From Cyanoderma ruficeps (lineage: Eukaryota > Chordata > Aves > Passeriformes > Timaliidae), in contig VZDJ01007753.1 of NCBI GenBank assembly GCA_008694505.1, positions 18,263,003-18,327,002 on the forward strand: a stretch of 64,000 bases of DNA. Direction: 5' to 3'. A program made the position numbers and the translations under genes. Below are positions 1-12,996 of the stretch, in pieces (the stretch's first letter is position 1; each line of letters starts with the position of its first letter). A model generated the notes under the pieces. The model saw only the letters and a list, made by a program, of their open reading frames with translations, did not search any database and had not been told where the DNA came from.

Positions 1-1434
1 TCATTGAGCTGATGAGCCCCCGCATGGTGGATATGAGTTTACAGAAAGGTGTAGTACTGGCCCTGCAGACTAACATTAACGTTCTTTCCTCCTCTCTTCC
101 ATCTCCTTCCTCCTCTCCTCTTCCTCTGATGTCTCTCTGTCTCCAACTGCTCTGCCCTAAACACTGCTGTGCGCACACTGTGTCACATGGTACCCATGGG
201 GTGGCGTGGGGAGTGGTGCTGGGGCTGCCAAGAGGAAAACTGGTGAGGGGAGGAGAGAGAGAAGGATGGAGAGCAGTCCTGCTTGTCCATATTTCTGTGG
301 TGACTTGAGAGGAACCTTCTGCCACCCCCACTGGAGGGCCCATGCAAATTTTTTAGTGTCAGTGGAAGATGCTGGCTAGAAACACATCCAGCATCTCAGG
401 AGATCATCACCCAGCCCTGGTCCTATGGGTTGTTCCAGTCAGACTCGTCTTAGAAACACACAGGAATTGAGGCCTGGCAGAGAAGCAGCTCTATGACTTT
501 TGAGAAGCAGTGGGCAAAGGCTGTGCAACCCCTGGTCTGGTTGTCACAGAGCAACTCTGGGAGCAGGAGCTGAGGGCAAGGAAGAGCTAGTGCCCACTTT
601 GGTTTGCCTGGGGGCTCACAGTGGCTGTTTGCATTGCAGGGGTACTGGAGGGAGGCAGATGAGCTGGCCTTGGGGGGGAAAGGCTAGACCTGCTCCGGTG
701 CCCAGGGCATTTCCTTTTGAGCCTTGGAGGCATTGTCCCCTTGTGTCCTCTGTGAGGTCCCAGCAATTCTGACCATCCCCTGGGAAGACTGCATCATCAT
801 TTGAGGAAGAGGACAGGAGGATGAGGTAGATACTATCAAGGAGAGAAGACAATAAGATGTGCCATTTTAAAAATGGGAGTTATAACCATCAGCCTCCTTA
901 GCAGCTGGTGGAGCTGTAGCCACTGGCAGAGACCTACTTCACCCCACTGGGGAATGTATCTCTCTCTTCTCCTCAGGTTCCCAGCCCAGAATCCTGGCAG
1001 ATTTATTATTAATCATGAGGGTATTATTACTGTATTTATTATTAATGGTAAGAAGAAATTGGTCTTCCAGCTAAAACGCAGTGGGTAGCTCAGGGTGGTG
1101 GTCCCTGGTGCTTTTCAGGCAACTGATACCCTTTCCATTACCATTTGACACTGAAAAAAAATGCGCTGCAGAAGTCGCCTTCCACTAACCATCAGCAAGG
1201 TCCTCCTCCCACTTTTCCCTCCCTCCTAACTCCTTGTCAGCCCCGTCTGCCCCTCACACCCCCGCTCCCAAGGAGCCGCTGCGAAGATGCTGGGTCCGAC
1301 AGGCAGGCCGACGCACACCGCCCCGGTGGGGAGGGCTGCGTGCCAGGAGCCCGCGCCGCTGCTGCCGCCGCTGCCGCCTCGCCTCCAGCCGGCTGACCCG
1401 CTGTACACGGTTGTCTCTCTTGTTGTCCCTACAG
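1..1434 (+). other. SLC8A3: SLC8A3 intron sequence upstream of exon B
   Basis: No coding exon is recognisable here. I looked for the mutually exclusive exon A, expected to encode a KTISVKVIDDEEYEK-like segment, and did not see it, so it should lie left of the window. The stretch at about 1265-1410 is unusually rich in G, C and CpG for an intron in this window and ends at the exon B polypyrimidine tract (ttgtctctcttgttgtccct). Confidence 0.6.
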
Positions 1435-1538
1435 GAAGACCATAAGGGTTAAGATAGTAGATGAGGAGGAATACGAAAGGCAGGAGAATTTCTTCATTGC
1501 CCTTGGTGAACCGCAATGGATGGAACGTGGAATATCAG
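1435..1538 (+). CDS. SLC8A3: SLC8A3 exon B-type alternative exon (CBD2 segment)
   Basis: The 104-nt exon follows a good acceptor (tgttgtccctacag) and ends at ATATCAG|gtgtgag. It completes a codon with its first G and leaves a single G at its end. The product begins KTIRVKIVDEEEYERQ and ends GEPQWMERGIS. This is the B member of the mutually exclusive A/B pair in the second calcium-binding domain (CBD2) of the large cytoplasmic loop; B-type exons carry KTIRVKIV, A-type exons KTISVKVI. In the family, choice of A or B tunes calcium regulation of the exchanger. The human protein, as I recall it, has Lys where this copy has Gln in GEPQW. The next exon in the chain is either the 18-nt microexon or, if that is skipped, the exon at 19465; both joins stay in frame. 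Confidence 0.93.
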
Positions 1539-4500
1539 GTGTGAGATCCTTTATGAAAAAAATGCAAAAAAGAAAAAAATTTCAGAATCAAGTGTCCAAA
1601 CCCCAAATCCAGAAAATATAACCTTCTTTCTCCTCCTTACCCTTCCTCCTTTTCTCCTCCTCCTGTAGAGGGATTGACTTTTACTCTTTGCCCTCCTGTA
1701 TTCTTGCTCTTACCCTGTTTCGGTGTCATCTCTGCCTTTAAGAGCCTAGCTTACTTCTGATCCTCCTTTTGTGCAATGCTTGAGTCTCAGAGGCTGTGTT
1801 ATTTTGATTGGGTTTCCTTGTCTTGATCTGCTTTTTTTCTGAGCACACCTTTGCTGTTCTTCCTGCTCCTGCTTCTTTGCCAGGACCTTGGGGAATGTGA
1901 AAGGCAAGAGAAGGGTGTAATGCATGGCTGCCCCCTTCAGTTCCTCCTCTACTCCCCCTGTCCTTCCCTCTGTTGTTGCCTCCAGTGGCACTGCTTTGGT
2001 GCTCTTGGGTCCCTATGAAGTGCGGTGAAAAGTCCATAGGAGAAGAGAGAAAGTGTGAAGTAACTTAGTAACTTGGCTCACCTTTTTTTTTAATGGTTCT
2101 TCATGTCTTCCATTTGAAAACCCCTTTAATGTGTCACAGACAATCACAGTCTGTCATACAAAGGGTGTGAAGCTGTACTGAGGTCCTGCTTCATCAGCAG
2201 TGAGACCCAGGATCTCCTCAGCAGACCAGGATTCATAGCTGGAATAAACCCACACTTATGGTTGTGTCTTGCCTACATCTATCTTTGTCCTCGTCCTGTA
2301 TGTGTTTGACCCCTTCCTCACGGAGTCTTGTCACTGGCTTCATTAGCTTTGGGGTGGCCTGGGAAGGCCAAGATTTAAACGGAGGCACTTTATAAAAGGG
2401 AATTGCACTGCACAGCACAGCTTTCTCTTGCTGAAATGTCTTCTATTTCTTACCTCACCAGCACAGCAGCTGCCCTCTGGCCAGTCCAAGCTCCCATGGA
2501 CTGCTCCCTAGGATGTTCAGGATTAACACAGGTTACGTTAGCATTTCAGTATCGTACAGCATCTGTGGACTTGTAAAATGTAAACCCATATTTTAATACT
2601 TTCAGACTGCCTCCTACAGCCCACAGGCAATGAGGGATATCAGGTTTCACTTTGTCAAGCACAGGCCCTCAATCTTCACCGAAGTCCAGCTGCCCTTGAG
2701 CAGAAGCAGTGATCAACCTTTTATATCCCGCGGGAGTATGTCCCAGCTATCAACTGCCCTCCAGGGTAAAGATGTGAGCATGGCTTCTAGGTAGAGGTTG
2801 TCTGGCCTCAGCTTGTAGCCACTAGTTATTTTACTACTTTTTTCCATCATATAAAAGAACTATATAATGCCACAGCTTCCATGTAGGTATCTGTTCACTA
2901 CACCCACAGTACACTCAGATTTCTTTTTGGGCTTTGTGAAGGCCAAATGTTCAGTCCTGGATCAACGTCTTCAGTCCTAGAACCACACTGGGGTCTCCTC
3001 TCCACGTGTCCCTTCCCATCTATGGGTCTCCCACCTCCATCTCAGCAGGTCCAGAAAAAAAATCACAGGCCCCTGGCTTTCTCCTGCTTATGCACTTGGC
3101 AGCTTGGAGCAACAAGTGAATTTTTTCTCAGCTGTCTGTTCTCTGCAGATCCTGCATCCTTTTCTAAACAATGAGCAGAATCAGCATACAGAGTCATAAA
3201 TGGGCTGTTTTTATGAAGTCCCACATTTCTTTTTCCTACACAGGTCACGTTGCACCTGCCTGAATAAGAACAAATGTTTGAAAAAAATCCAAACGGCCCC
3301 TGAAGTGGACCAGTTGTAAAACATCCTCATTATCACTAGGACTACAAAGCCAGTTTGCTGTATCATATGTCTCTTATTTACATCTATATCAGCTCTAGTC
3401 AGTGTGATTGTCTGATTTGCAACAGGCAGAGAAGGGTCAGAGCTGGACTAAATTGACCTGCAGCACAGAGCCTGCAGGCCAGGAGGTGAGGGCACACCCT
3501 TGGACAGACCCTCTTTTGCCTGGAGGAAGTAAAGGACCATCCCAGGGAGGAGATACAGGGCCCTGGTTGGCCTCATCAGAGAAAAGTCAGACTGAGAGCA
3601 CCATGGTTTTAAAATCTAAGAGGCAGGAGATTAAACCGCATTTGTGAATGTTGCTGGCACAAGGTGGCACAGTCGCTACACTAAATCCAGGGCATCTGGA
3701 AAGATCCGCAGCTCCAAAGTGCTGCACTTTGTGGCATCTCCGATGAGCCTACCTTGTGCCTGGCGTGAAGAATAAGGAGCTACGTGAGGCTTTCCCATAG
3801 AGAGCATTGTGAGTGATCAAGAGCAGATGCTGTGGCCAGCAGCTTCACAGAATTCATGCATGAGCAGCTGGCTCCCGGCGCAGAGGAGGCAGCCCAGGCC
3901 ATGCACAGGCTTGCATCTGCTCGGGCATCCTGCGGCTTTGGGAAGGGGTGCTCGTGCTGACTCCAGCACACACGTGTTCCTGCCAGCATCATGCAGGTGC
4001 TGCCATTGCCCCGTGCCCACAGATGGGGAAAATCCCACACCACAGTCACTTAGCTGAGATTTTGCTGGGTTTTGTTGTGGTGATGGATGTACCCCCACGT
4101 GACTCACACGGCAAGGGCAAAGCACAGCTGTTGCCTCTCCTTGGGGGCCCAGGCCTGGTAGCTTTTGAGGTAGAATCTCTCTGGGTTTTGGCATTTGTTC
4201 CCATTGCTGCAAAAGATGCTGTTTTCTTGACAGCATGTCCTTGTTTTGATGCCACTCCTCACTTAGCTGTGTCACTCTGAGCCTGTGCCTCAGTAGTAGG
4301 ATTGATGCTCTCAGCCATTTGCAGCATCTTCAAAACCTTTCCTGGCTCCTCTGGAGGCAGGGTGGCATTGGGCACCTCAGATAAATGGCAGTCATGTTTG
4401 GAAGTAATCTGCAATCCGGATCACACAGAGACTGCCAGTTGTGCCTGCACTACCATAGCTTTGTGCTGAGGGCCCAGGACTTCTCCATGCAGAGAGCAGC

Positions 4501-7500
4501 TCCTAGCTTACCTTAGGGATACAAACTAGGTGGCAGTGATGAAATCAGGGGTGAAATGTTCCCTGAAGTGATGGCAGAACTGATGACAGGGAGAAGTAGT
4601 ATGTGCTTTTCAAAGCAGCCTGGGGCAGAGTTTGAATGGTTTATTTTGGGATGCAGAACTTAGTCCGGAGCCTGGTGCTATTCAGACCCAGTGTGCTGTC
4701 CCTGAGGGTACCCACACTACTGCAGGCTGTGGTGGCAGTGGCTCCTGACAGACATGCAGGGGAGGAGGATGGCAGGTGGGAGCAGGGCTTGCTACTACAC
4801 GGTTGATTTGCATTACTGTCTGTGCTGTCCTGTATACTTGCCAATACAAAGCAGTCACCTCCAGTCAAGGGAACTTCTCCTTGGCCCTGATCAGAGCTGT
4901 GGGGCACAGGGGTCTCCAGGAGGGTCTCTGTGAGAGCCAGAACTCAGCATGAAATTCATCCTATTGCTCTTGCTCTCTGCACCTGCTAGCACCTTACTGG
5001 AGGAAAAATCATCTCTACTTAGAAGTGTTCCTGTGGTGGTCCAAACAAAAAATGCCTGTCTTTAGGTTGACCAGGGCTTGCAGAATGCAGAGCAGCCACT
5101 GGTACAGCCTTTGAACTGGAACATTTTGCATCATCTGCAGATGCTGCCTCCCACTGTTCATCCCCAGTTACATCAGTTACATCAGTCATGCTGCTTTGAT
5201 CCTTGGGATACTCAGTTGTTAAGCCTTGCTGTAGGAAAGGTGACTGTAGGAAAGCAGGACTTACTCCTGCTACATAAATGCTATATCTACTTTATCTCAC
5301 AGGTCGTCTGTTCTTTTTCACCAATCACTTTCTCTAGCTGGAATTTTTCAAAGTCCTTCTGATCGTCCAAACAAATCACATCAAGTAGTTTTACTATAGC
5401 AGCTCTTTTTGTTGATGTGCTCCAATAATTCAAAGAGATGAGAACAGACCTGAGACGGGTATCTTGCCAGCCTGGCCTGTGATGACGACCGGTACTGACT
5501 CAGTAGTGGCATATCAGATGCACAGAGCACTGGCAAAGATGGTGCTTGCTGCAAGGTTTTATATCAAAGTGGATGAGTGTGAGTAAAAAGAAATCAAAGA
5601 GAGAGAGTCACATTCTTTGTTTGGCCAGGATGGTAAATGTTGCTTTTTTCTATCCTCCTGGCCATTTTCCAGGTTTCCTGACTTTTTTTGTCCTCTCAAT
5701 TTCTAAGAAATTAATCTTCAAATCCTTCTTGTCTCACCTTTCCTCCATATGCAAAATCATGTAAACTGAATCCCTGTTTACTGAGTGTTGCAGGGTTTTG
5801 AAACTTTCCTGCACCTTGAACCACATTTCTGGACATCCTTTTGTCAGCATCTTTTTAAAGGGTTCCTGCAGGGAAATGAGTCTCTTCCTTTATGAGAAGA
5901 TGCTGTCCGTTGGTTTGACTCTTGCTCTCATAGCAACTCTGCTATCATGTCAGCTCACAACTCAGAATGAGGATTTTGCTGCTATCCCAGCAAGATTTTG
6001 GAGTAAGACTTTCTTCGCACATCAGCTTTCACGCTTTTTCCACAGCCCTGGATTACAGGAGAAAAACTTGCTTTGCATTCCCAGATGAAGTTGCTCTTCT
6101 GCTTAAATTGTGCCTAATCTTAGTGTTGATACTTCCTGAATGGCAGGTGAGGCTGCTTTGGAAGATGTCACTTGATTGCAGATAATGGTGCAAATGGCAT
6201 TTGGAAAAATACCTTACATGAGGGTTACTGGGAATCAGCTTGTAAGAATTCAGCTCATGGCACCGTGGAGGAAGAAGATTCAACCTCAGGGCTGATGCTT
6301 GAAGGCTGAGTCTTGACGGTCATGTTTCGTAAAAAGGACTGCCCAACTTTCATACGAAGTTTTGCTTCAGAAAGCATGTCTCCCAAAAGATAAAACTTTT
6401 CTGGAAATGGGAGTACAGATGGCTGGCAAACACTGTTAACAGCTGGTTGGCATTCCCTGGCTTGGGAGGATTTTGTCTGAAGTCTTCTCAGCCCTCCCAG
6501 CACAGAGTCAATTGGTGCAGACAAATCTCATACACATCTCCTTCTAATCAAGTGTTAGCACCTCTGATGGGAAAACTTTGTGCCCAGAGGGAGGATTTAA
6601 CTGGGAGTCACAGAGGAAGGATTAAACTGCAAAGAAGGAAGGATTCCCAGCTTGGATTGATCCATCAAGTTATCTATATCAGAATATTGATGAAATTATT
6701 TGACTTGGTACAAAGATCCACACCTGTTTAAGATAAACTGTGTTGATACACGTGCTGCAGTTTTCTGAAGTGTGGATGGATGCTAAGAAACTCCTTCATC
6801 AACTTCATCAGCTGCTGATGAGAATAGCAAAAAAATGTTAGATTGCTGTTACCTCATTCCCTCAAGGTTTAATAATCTGCTCACGACTCTGTGATTAGGC
6901 TGAATGCTGCTGATTCTCCTGATGGAGAGGAGTTCCTTGGAATCTGCAAGAGCTTTGCTATTGACTTCAATAATAATAGCATTCAGGTTAATGCTGCAAA
7001 ATCTCTGCCATGTTTAGCCTATAAAAAACCCCATGCTTATATCTCTTCACAATCTATTAAACAGTTTACTCATCTCAGTGAGCAAATCTGGAGGCAGAGC
7101 CTGTGGACAGCTACATCTGGAAGATGGAGGATCCTTATCTCTTTGAGGAAGTGAGCCTGTGTTTCATATGGTCACTTCTTGGTCACCTTTGAGTGTGCAG
7201 AAGGTTGGAGGCATTGTGTTCTCTTTGCCTTTGGCATCCTGTGACTGCCCTTCTGTGTGACTGAGAGTCTCCTCAAAAGTCATCCTTCCCTCCTTCATTT
7301 CAACTCACTCTCTAAATCCCAGGACTTTAACAAGAATCTTCCTATCTACAGTGGCTTCTCTGAGTCTTTAGGGATACTGATTAGAAAAGATTTATGTTAC
7401 TGAAGAACGAGTCCAGAATAAAGCATGCAGCATAGTCAAATCTCTCAGTGAGGTAAACTGCAGAGCAAACTATTTCACTGTTTAGAAAAGGGCTGGGACA

Positions 7501-10500
7501 CACATTCAGCACATTGGGTTGCTGTAAACACAGGATCGCTGGATTGCTGGTCTGCTTCAATCCCAAGCCTGATTCCTCTTGCTTTAAGCTTTTTGGCGTT
7601 AACACAGGTAATTGTAGATAATGAAATTCCTGATCTGTAACCCACACCAACATGCACATCCCAGCAGAATTTGACCTCAAAGTATACCAAAACCATGCAG
7701 ATTACATGGCTTATTTTCAGCAGCTTTTTAAAATTCAGGTCTAAGTTTTCAGGGTTGGCAAGGGAAGCAGAGTTCATGCATGCAATTTTGACTTCACCTA
7801 GTCAACACCAAGCCTTCAGGGCAGAGAAACCCCAGTGAAGGAGGAACAGGGATATCCAGAGCTAAAGGCTTTTGGTCCTCCTGGGTGAGTCAGCGTCACA
7901 GCCCCCTTATCTGCAGGCACACGTGTTTGTCCACAGTCACACACAAGGGTTAGGTAAGGGATACTCAGGACTGCTATTTTGGATTTGGCTGCGGAGCTAA
8001 TTTTAGCAATTCCCTGTACGAGTACACATGTTAAGCCTCTGAAACTACCTGAGATGCCAAGAGCAGTGAGGTGGCCTGGCTTGGCCCCGTAAGGAGCGTG
8101 ATGTGCAGAGCAGCAGTGCAGGATATGGAGGGGTGCCCTGGGGAGGACTGGAGGGATGCAGCCCAGGCTGGGGAGAGTGGAGGGAGGCTTGTGGGGTGGG
8201 AACAGCACGGAGGCCATCAGTGAAGCTGGTGCAGGTACAGCATCCCCAGATGGGCTGTCAGGAAACATTACAGGTCAGGGCTAAGGGCACATTAGCAGAT
8301 GTGTGTGCAGGAAGAAAGCTTTAGTCCGTGAAACCATTTTCTTGCTTGCATGCACAGTATTCACTCAGAAATATAAAGATAAAATAATCCCTTGGCTTTC
8401 TGCATGCTGTATTCTTGATGTTTCATTCATAGCTTTATAGGCTTCTTCAAATATTCATGTATCATATCATAAGTGAAAGGGAGAAAAATTATTCTTTTTC
8501 AGGCTCACAAGCAAATGGTGAAAAAAATAAACTCAAATCCCAGAGCAGTATAATAACAGTTTTAAAAAACATGAGAAACCAATGGGTTTTTTAATAGCCA
8601 CAGTAGCTTAGAGTCCCAGTAATATTTCATTATATTCCATTTGAACACTAAATCCACCCATTGTACTAATGCTTGTAATTGCAAAAGGCAAATTAAATTT
8701 CTGCACATTGTCTGGAGAACCAGAGGACCGTGGAACAGTAAGGAGGTCAGCATGAACTGCAGCAGGACAGATCTGCAAGGAAACTCCAGATTCATTCTAC
8801 CAGGGGTACTGGTGAGCCTGTTGGAGACTTCAAGGAGAGGTGTGTGCATGACAGGAGGTGGTGCAGGCAGAGCAAACATTCCATTGCATCTTGAGGCTCA
8901 GTGGCACTGTACTTAATGCAGAATGTACTCACAAATAGTTTCCCCAAAGTTTCTGACTCTCAAAAGGAATTGACCCTGAAACAGAAGGGATGCTCAGCAA
9001 GAAGCCTCTTCATTTCACTTTTCACTGTGCCTCTACCTGCCTAGATGGACAAGGGAGATCTCTTGGATTGCCCACAGTCCTTCCACCTGGGGGGGTGAAT
9101 CAGTGGATGAAGATCTTGACTGGGTCAGTGTCTCTCTGCAGACTGTTGGGAAAGCTGTGCCCATGGTTGCTGCTCAACAGAGTAAGAAAGTGACTGGGTG
9201 TCAGGACTCAGGATTAGTTTCCCTGGCTCTGCCATGGATGTGCTGTGCAACCTTTGATAAATTGCTTAGGAAATCACTTTCAAATGGCACAGATACAATT
9301 GGGTGCATCTGTATAAAAGTGCCTGCTTTTCAGAGGCCCGAACCAGCAAGTCTGGGAAAATTAGCACTTTTGGACTCCAGCCCACTTCTGAGTTTGCAAA
9401 ATGTTCCCTTTAGCTTCTTTTTGCTTGCTTCACCATCTGTCAAATAGGGCTGTTAATACTGACTCTGTACAGAGTTTTAAGCTTCCGAGACTAAAAGTGC
9501 ATGATAATAAGTGTTAGTAATTACAATACTATCATCACATGCAACCAAGTCTTCGGGGATTGGTTTGCTGTTTGAAAAACAAATAAAAGTTAAAGCTAAG
9601 GCACAGACTTGGTGCTTGGCCCTTTTCAAAGAGCACTTGAGTTTTTTTGCTATACTGACTCTGCCGTAGCTGGTTTGGTACTTGGATGTAAGCTGTGGCT
9701 ATCTGGGTTACACTTAAGAGGGATCCAGCCAGATGTTTCTTTGTGACAGCTCTGGGGAGTGGGGAAATCAAGAGAGGAGAGTCAGGGGGTCATTGCCCAA
9801 GGGGGCTGGGCTGTGTCTGTATGGAAAGCCAGCCAGAGTAAGGTCATCCCTTGCAAGGACCTTTGCCCCTTTCTCTTTTCCTCCCACTTCAAATCTCAGG
9901 GGATGGGGACCATGCAGTCACATTTCCTGACAGGCAGTTGCACCTCACTATGGTGACGTTTCATGGCCTGTGTCCATGCGGCACTGTCAGGCAGACCAGC
10001 AATTTGGAACAAAGATATCCAGGAGGACTCAGACTGTAATGCTCTACATGTGTCTATGCTCCTCTAGGCACCCTGACCCTCTGAAAGTGGTACCTGTGGG
10101 GTGTGGGATAGGTCTAGATGAGCCAGGGCATCATCCTGAGGGATGGTGCGTGGCCTTGTTCCCCCATGCCCCTTTTGACACTGGAGGCCATCTGTTTTAT
10201 CAGTGCCTCCCTCTCATGCTGCTCTTCTCAATGAGCTGCCCATCACCTTCTCTTCTCAATACCTACAAGTTTATTGGGGCTCCTCAGTTGTGCCAAGCCC
10301 TGCCACAGCCACACATACCCAGCTTAAGCAGGGGCACCCCCTACGCCTTTGGGTCGGTTTGGGTTGTGTCAGGCCCCAGTGGCAAGTGTAACTGCCCTCC
10401 TTCCCCCCTTCCCTTTTCCCTCCTTGCCACTTTCCCCCAGCTGCATCCCATCCCTTTGCCTTTGTTGGGGGGGAAGGGGTGACTTTGGGGAGCCAGTGCC

Positions 10501-10724
10501 ATGGTGCTCACTGGAGCACCCCAGTCTCCTCTCCATCTTGCTGCTGTGGTGTCTGCTTCCCAGCCTGTGCCCAACATGCAGCCCTGGTGAGCTCGCACGC
10601 TGCCTTGCACCATGTCCATTGCTCACTGACAGCCTTCATCTGCAAAACAGCTTTTTCCTGATGGATATTAACTTTTCCCCTTTTTCTTTTCTCTCTCTGT
10701 CTTTCTCATGTTCTCTCACCACAG
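1539..10724 (+). other. SLC8A3: SLC8A3 intron (9.2 kb)
   Basis: No exon, RNA gene or clear interspersed repeat is recognisable. Open frames are short and lack family resemblance. The sequence is ordinary intron with scattered pyrimidine- and T-rich tracts, for example 1620-1680 and 10385-10440. An ancient repeat too diverged to recognise by eye cannot be excluded. Confidence 0.5.
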
Positions 10725-10742
10725 CCCTACTGCTCACGCAAG
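10725..10742 (+). CDS. SLC8A3: SLC8A3 18-nt cassette microexon (exon C type)
   Basis: An acceptor (tctcaccacag) is followed by 18 nt and a near-perfect donor (CAAG|gtaagt). With the G left by exon B and the phase of the next exon, the joined product reads ISALLLTQEVAERK. The family has ALLL-type residues directly after GIS in exon C forms, as I recall, so position, phase and residues all agree. The length is a multiple of three and both ends are in the same phase, so it can be included or skipped without a frame change (skipping gives GISEVAERK). It sits alone between introns of 9.2 and 8.7 kb, and a T/C-rich tract of about 70 nt lies upstream, typical of microexons. Its use in any tissue cannot be judged from sequence. 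Confidence 0.88.
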
Positions 10743-12894
10743 GTAAGTGCTTTTTCTCCTTTCCTCTGGCTGCTCTGGCTCTCTTTTTGTCCCTTTTGGT
10801 GTTTGTTGTGTTGACAATCCCAGCTCGTGGTGTTTGTGTCTAGCATGAACTAGTTAAGAGCAGTACAATTAAGAAAAATAACAGTGATTGATTGACATCT
10901 AAGAGCATTTTCCATATTCCAGATTTTTTCTTGCAGTTCAAGGGAGGTGATAGAGACAGAGTTGCAAAGCAACACATGTAGCTGTGCCTGGTCTGAAGCT
11001 GTGACTCGAGCCCCTCTTTAGGCAGCTCTGGTGTTTGGGTTGTGCTGATGCACTGGAGAAGACAGGGATTTCTGCATGGAGGTGGTATTTCTGCAGTGTG
11101 GAACAGTGTTGCCTGGGGTGGGCAAGGGTACAAGGTTGTGCAGGTCCCCCCTTCCCTCGGAGGGTCACCCCTCAGTCTCTTCACCCCTGTGCTCTCCACC
11201 TTCCATCCTAGGGGGTCCCCAGGGTGTGCCCAGCACCAGATCAGCACTACCACAATACAATCAGCACCATTTCCCTCCTCACCTTCAGCTCTGGTTCTGC
11301 ACTCTGCATCTCCTGTCCCTGTGTCAGGATTTCACATGTATTGATACAGAGTCCCTCTTCCTTGACTGAAATCCCCATTACACTGTCTTTATCCCACTGT
11401 GGTGTGATGTATGCCTCCTGTGCTGTCGTTACTCCTTCAGTTCCAGGTGTGATTAGTGTTGAATTTCCACTAAAGAAGCAATTCTTGTAAGATAAGGGTG
11501 GGCATGCAGGGTGCAGAGAGGAGCTTGAAATCCCACAGGTTTGTGAGCAGAGCTGAAAACCAAAGCATTTATAGTGGCTGAGCTGTGCTGCAAATCAAAG
11601 TAGCAGCATCTGCCACACAGGTTTCAGTCCAGCCCCTTTTTGGAGGATGCCAAATCTGCTGCAGAGGGGATGTCCTGAGCCCATTGGACTAATTAGAAAA
11701 TTGCTAGTGGCAGGCAGAAATCCCCAGTTCCCCAAATACCAGCTTAGGGTGTTCATGAAGAACTCCTTGGAATGGTTTGGATGGTTTCCTTTGTTACGTC
11801 TTCAGATCTGGGAGGAATGGAAATAAGTTGAGCACAGTGCAGTTCCCAGTAATTTCATTGCTTTAATTCAGTAGCTGCCTAATTTGATCAGAACCCCGGG
11901 AACCAAATAATTTCTATTAAGATAACATAACTTTCCTCCCTCTGTTTTGATCCAGCCTGATTGCTTTTGGCAGCTGTTATTGGAGACCTTGGTCATCAGC
12001 TATGAAAAGTTACTTTTCGGTTCAGAAGGAAGAGGCTCCTCTCTGTCTGGTGAGAGGTCCCTGGAGTGCTCCCTTGCCAAGCAGCGTCAGATGCCCTCTG
12101 AGCATGTGACGTGTTGGGCTGGTGGTGCTTGGCCCCCACACGTGCTTCAATCCAGCAGCAGGCCGGGAAGCAGGCACATGCTGGAGTGTCACTCAGCAGC
12201 AATCACGGCTAATCAGTGGGGAGAGAAGCGACGTCCTCGTTTAGTCCATGTCATGTTAGATTTAGGTTACACAGGCACACAGGAATCTTTGTTTAAAAAT
12301 GGCATTGTTGAACGTTTCAGTGGAATCCATCAGTCCCACACCTTGTCTCTTGCCTCCTGGAGCAGCTGGCACAGCTCTTCCTGGGCAGCGTCCCATTCCT
12401 GGGGATGTGTCCGTGGGACTGCTGGGTCCCCTGGCTCTCCTCTGCAGTCCTGGGGCATTCCCCTTCCCGTGGCACTGCTTTGGCCACCCCTGCAGGGCCA
12501 GCAGCTGGACAGCACCGCTCACAAGAGCGATGCCTTCTCTTCACAGAAAGTGTGGGTGCCCTGATGGATGGGCCCAAGTGACAATGCCTCTCTTGTCCCA
12601 AGAGCCCATACCTGGGGAGAAATGGGGGATCCTGACTTTGGCTCCCTGGCCTTGCAGGGCCCTCCCAAGGAAAATAGGGCAGTGAATTTTACACAAGGTG
12701 AAGTAACTGGGCAGGGCACCGGTTCTGCTCAGCATTTATTTCTTGCAAATTCCTTCTCTCTCTGAGCCAGATTTGCAAGGCCATGCAACACTTGGCCATG
12801 TGTCCAGGGCCAGCTGTTCAGGCTTCAGAGTAGTATGGGATAGCCGTGGAGAGACTTGAGAGTCTGGGGGATTTTTTAACCTTCTGTTTGGTGC

Positions 12895-12996
12895 CATACT
12901 CTAGTTGAGGTGTTGGGGCATGTGTTGGACTCGATGATCTTAGAGGTCTCTTCCAACCTAGTCAATCTGGGATTCTGGGACACTGTGACACTGTGA
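12895..12996 (+). mobile_element. CR1 LINE 3'-end fragment
   Basis: The segment contains the common avian CR1 tail wording around ttggactcgatgatcttaga and ggtctcttccaacct, followed by a degraded 8-bp tail repeat read here as gacactgt three times over. The element is sense to the + strand and heavily 5'-truncated; its left edge is uncertain. Confidence 0.8.

Noticed and set aside
1..1434. Splice exon A of SLC8A3
   Set aside because: No sequence encoding a KTISVKVIDDEEYEK-like segment with splice borders is visible; it probably lies left of the window.
10349..10843. A 164-codon frame of Leu/Ser/Pro-rich sequence around the SLC8A3 microexon
   Set aside because: It is translation of the pyrimidine-rich tract before the acceptor. 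The microexon is read in a different frame.
12970..12996. A microsatellite of gacactgt units
   Set aside because: It is the degraded 8-bp tail repeat of the adjoining CR1 fragment.
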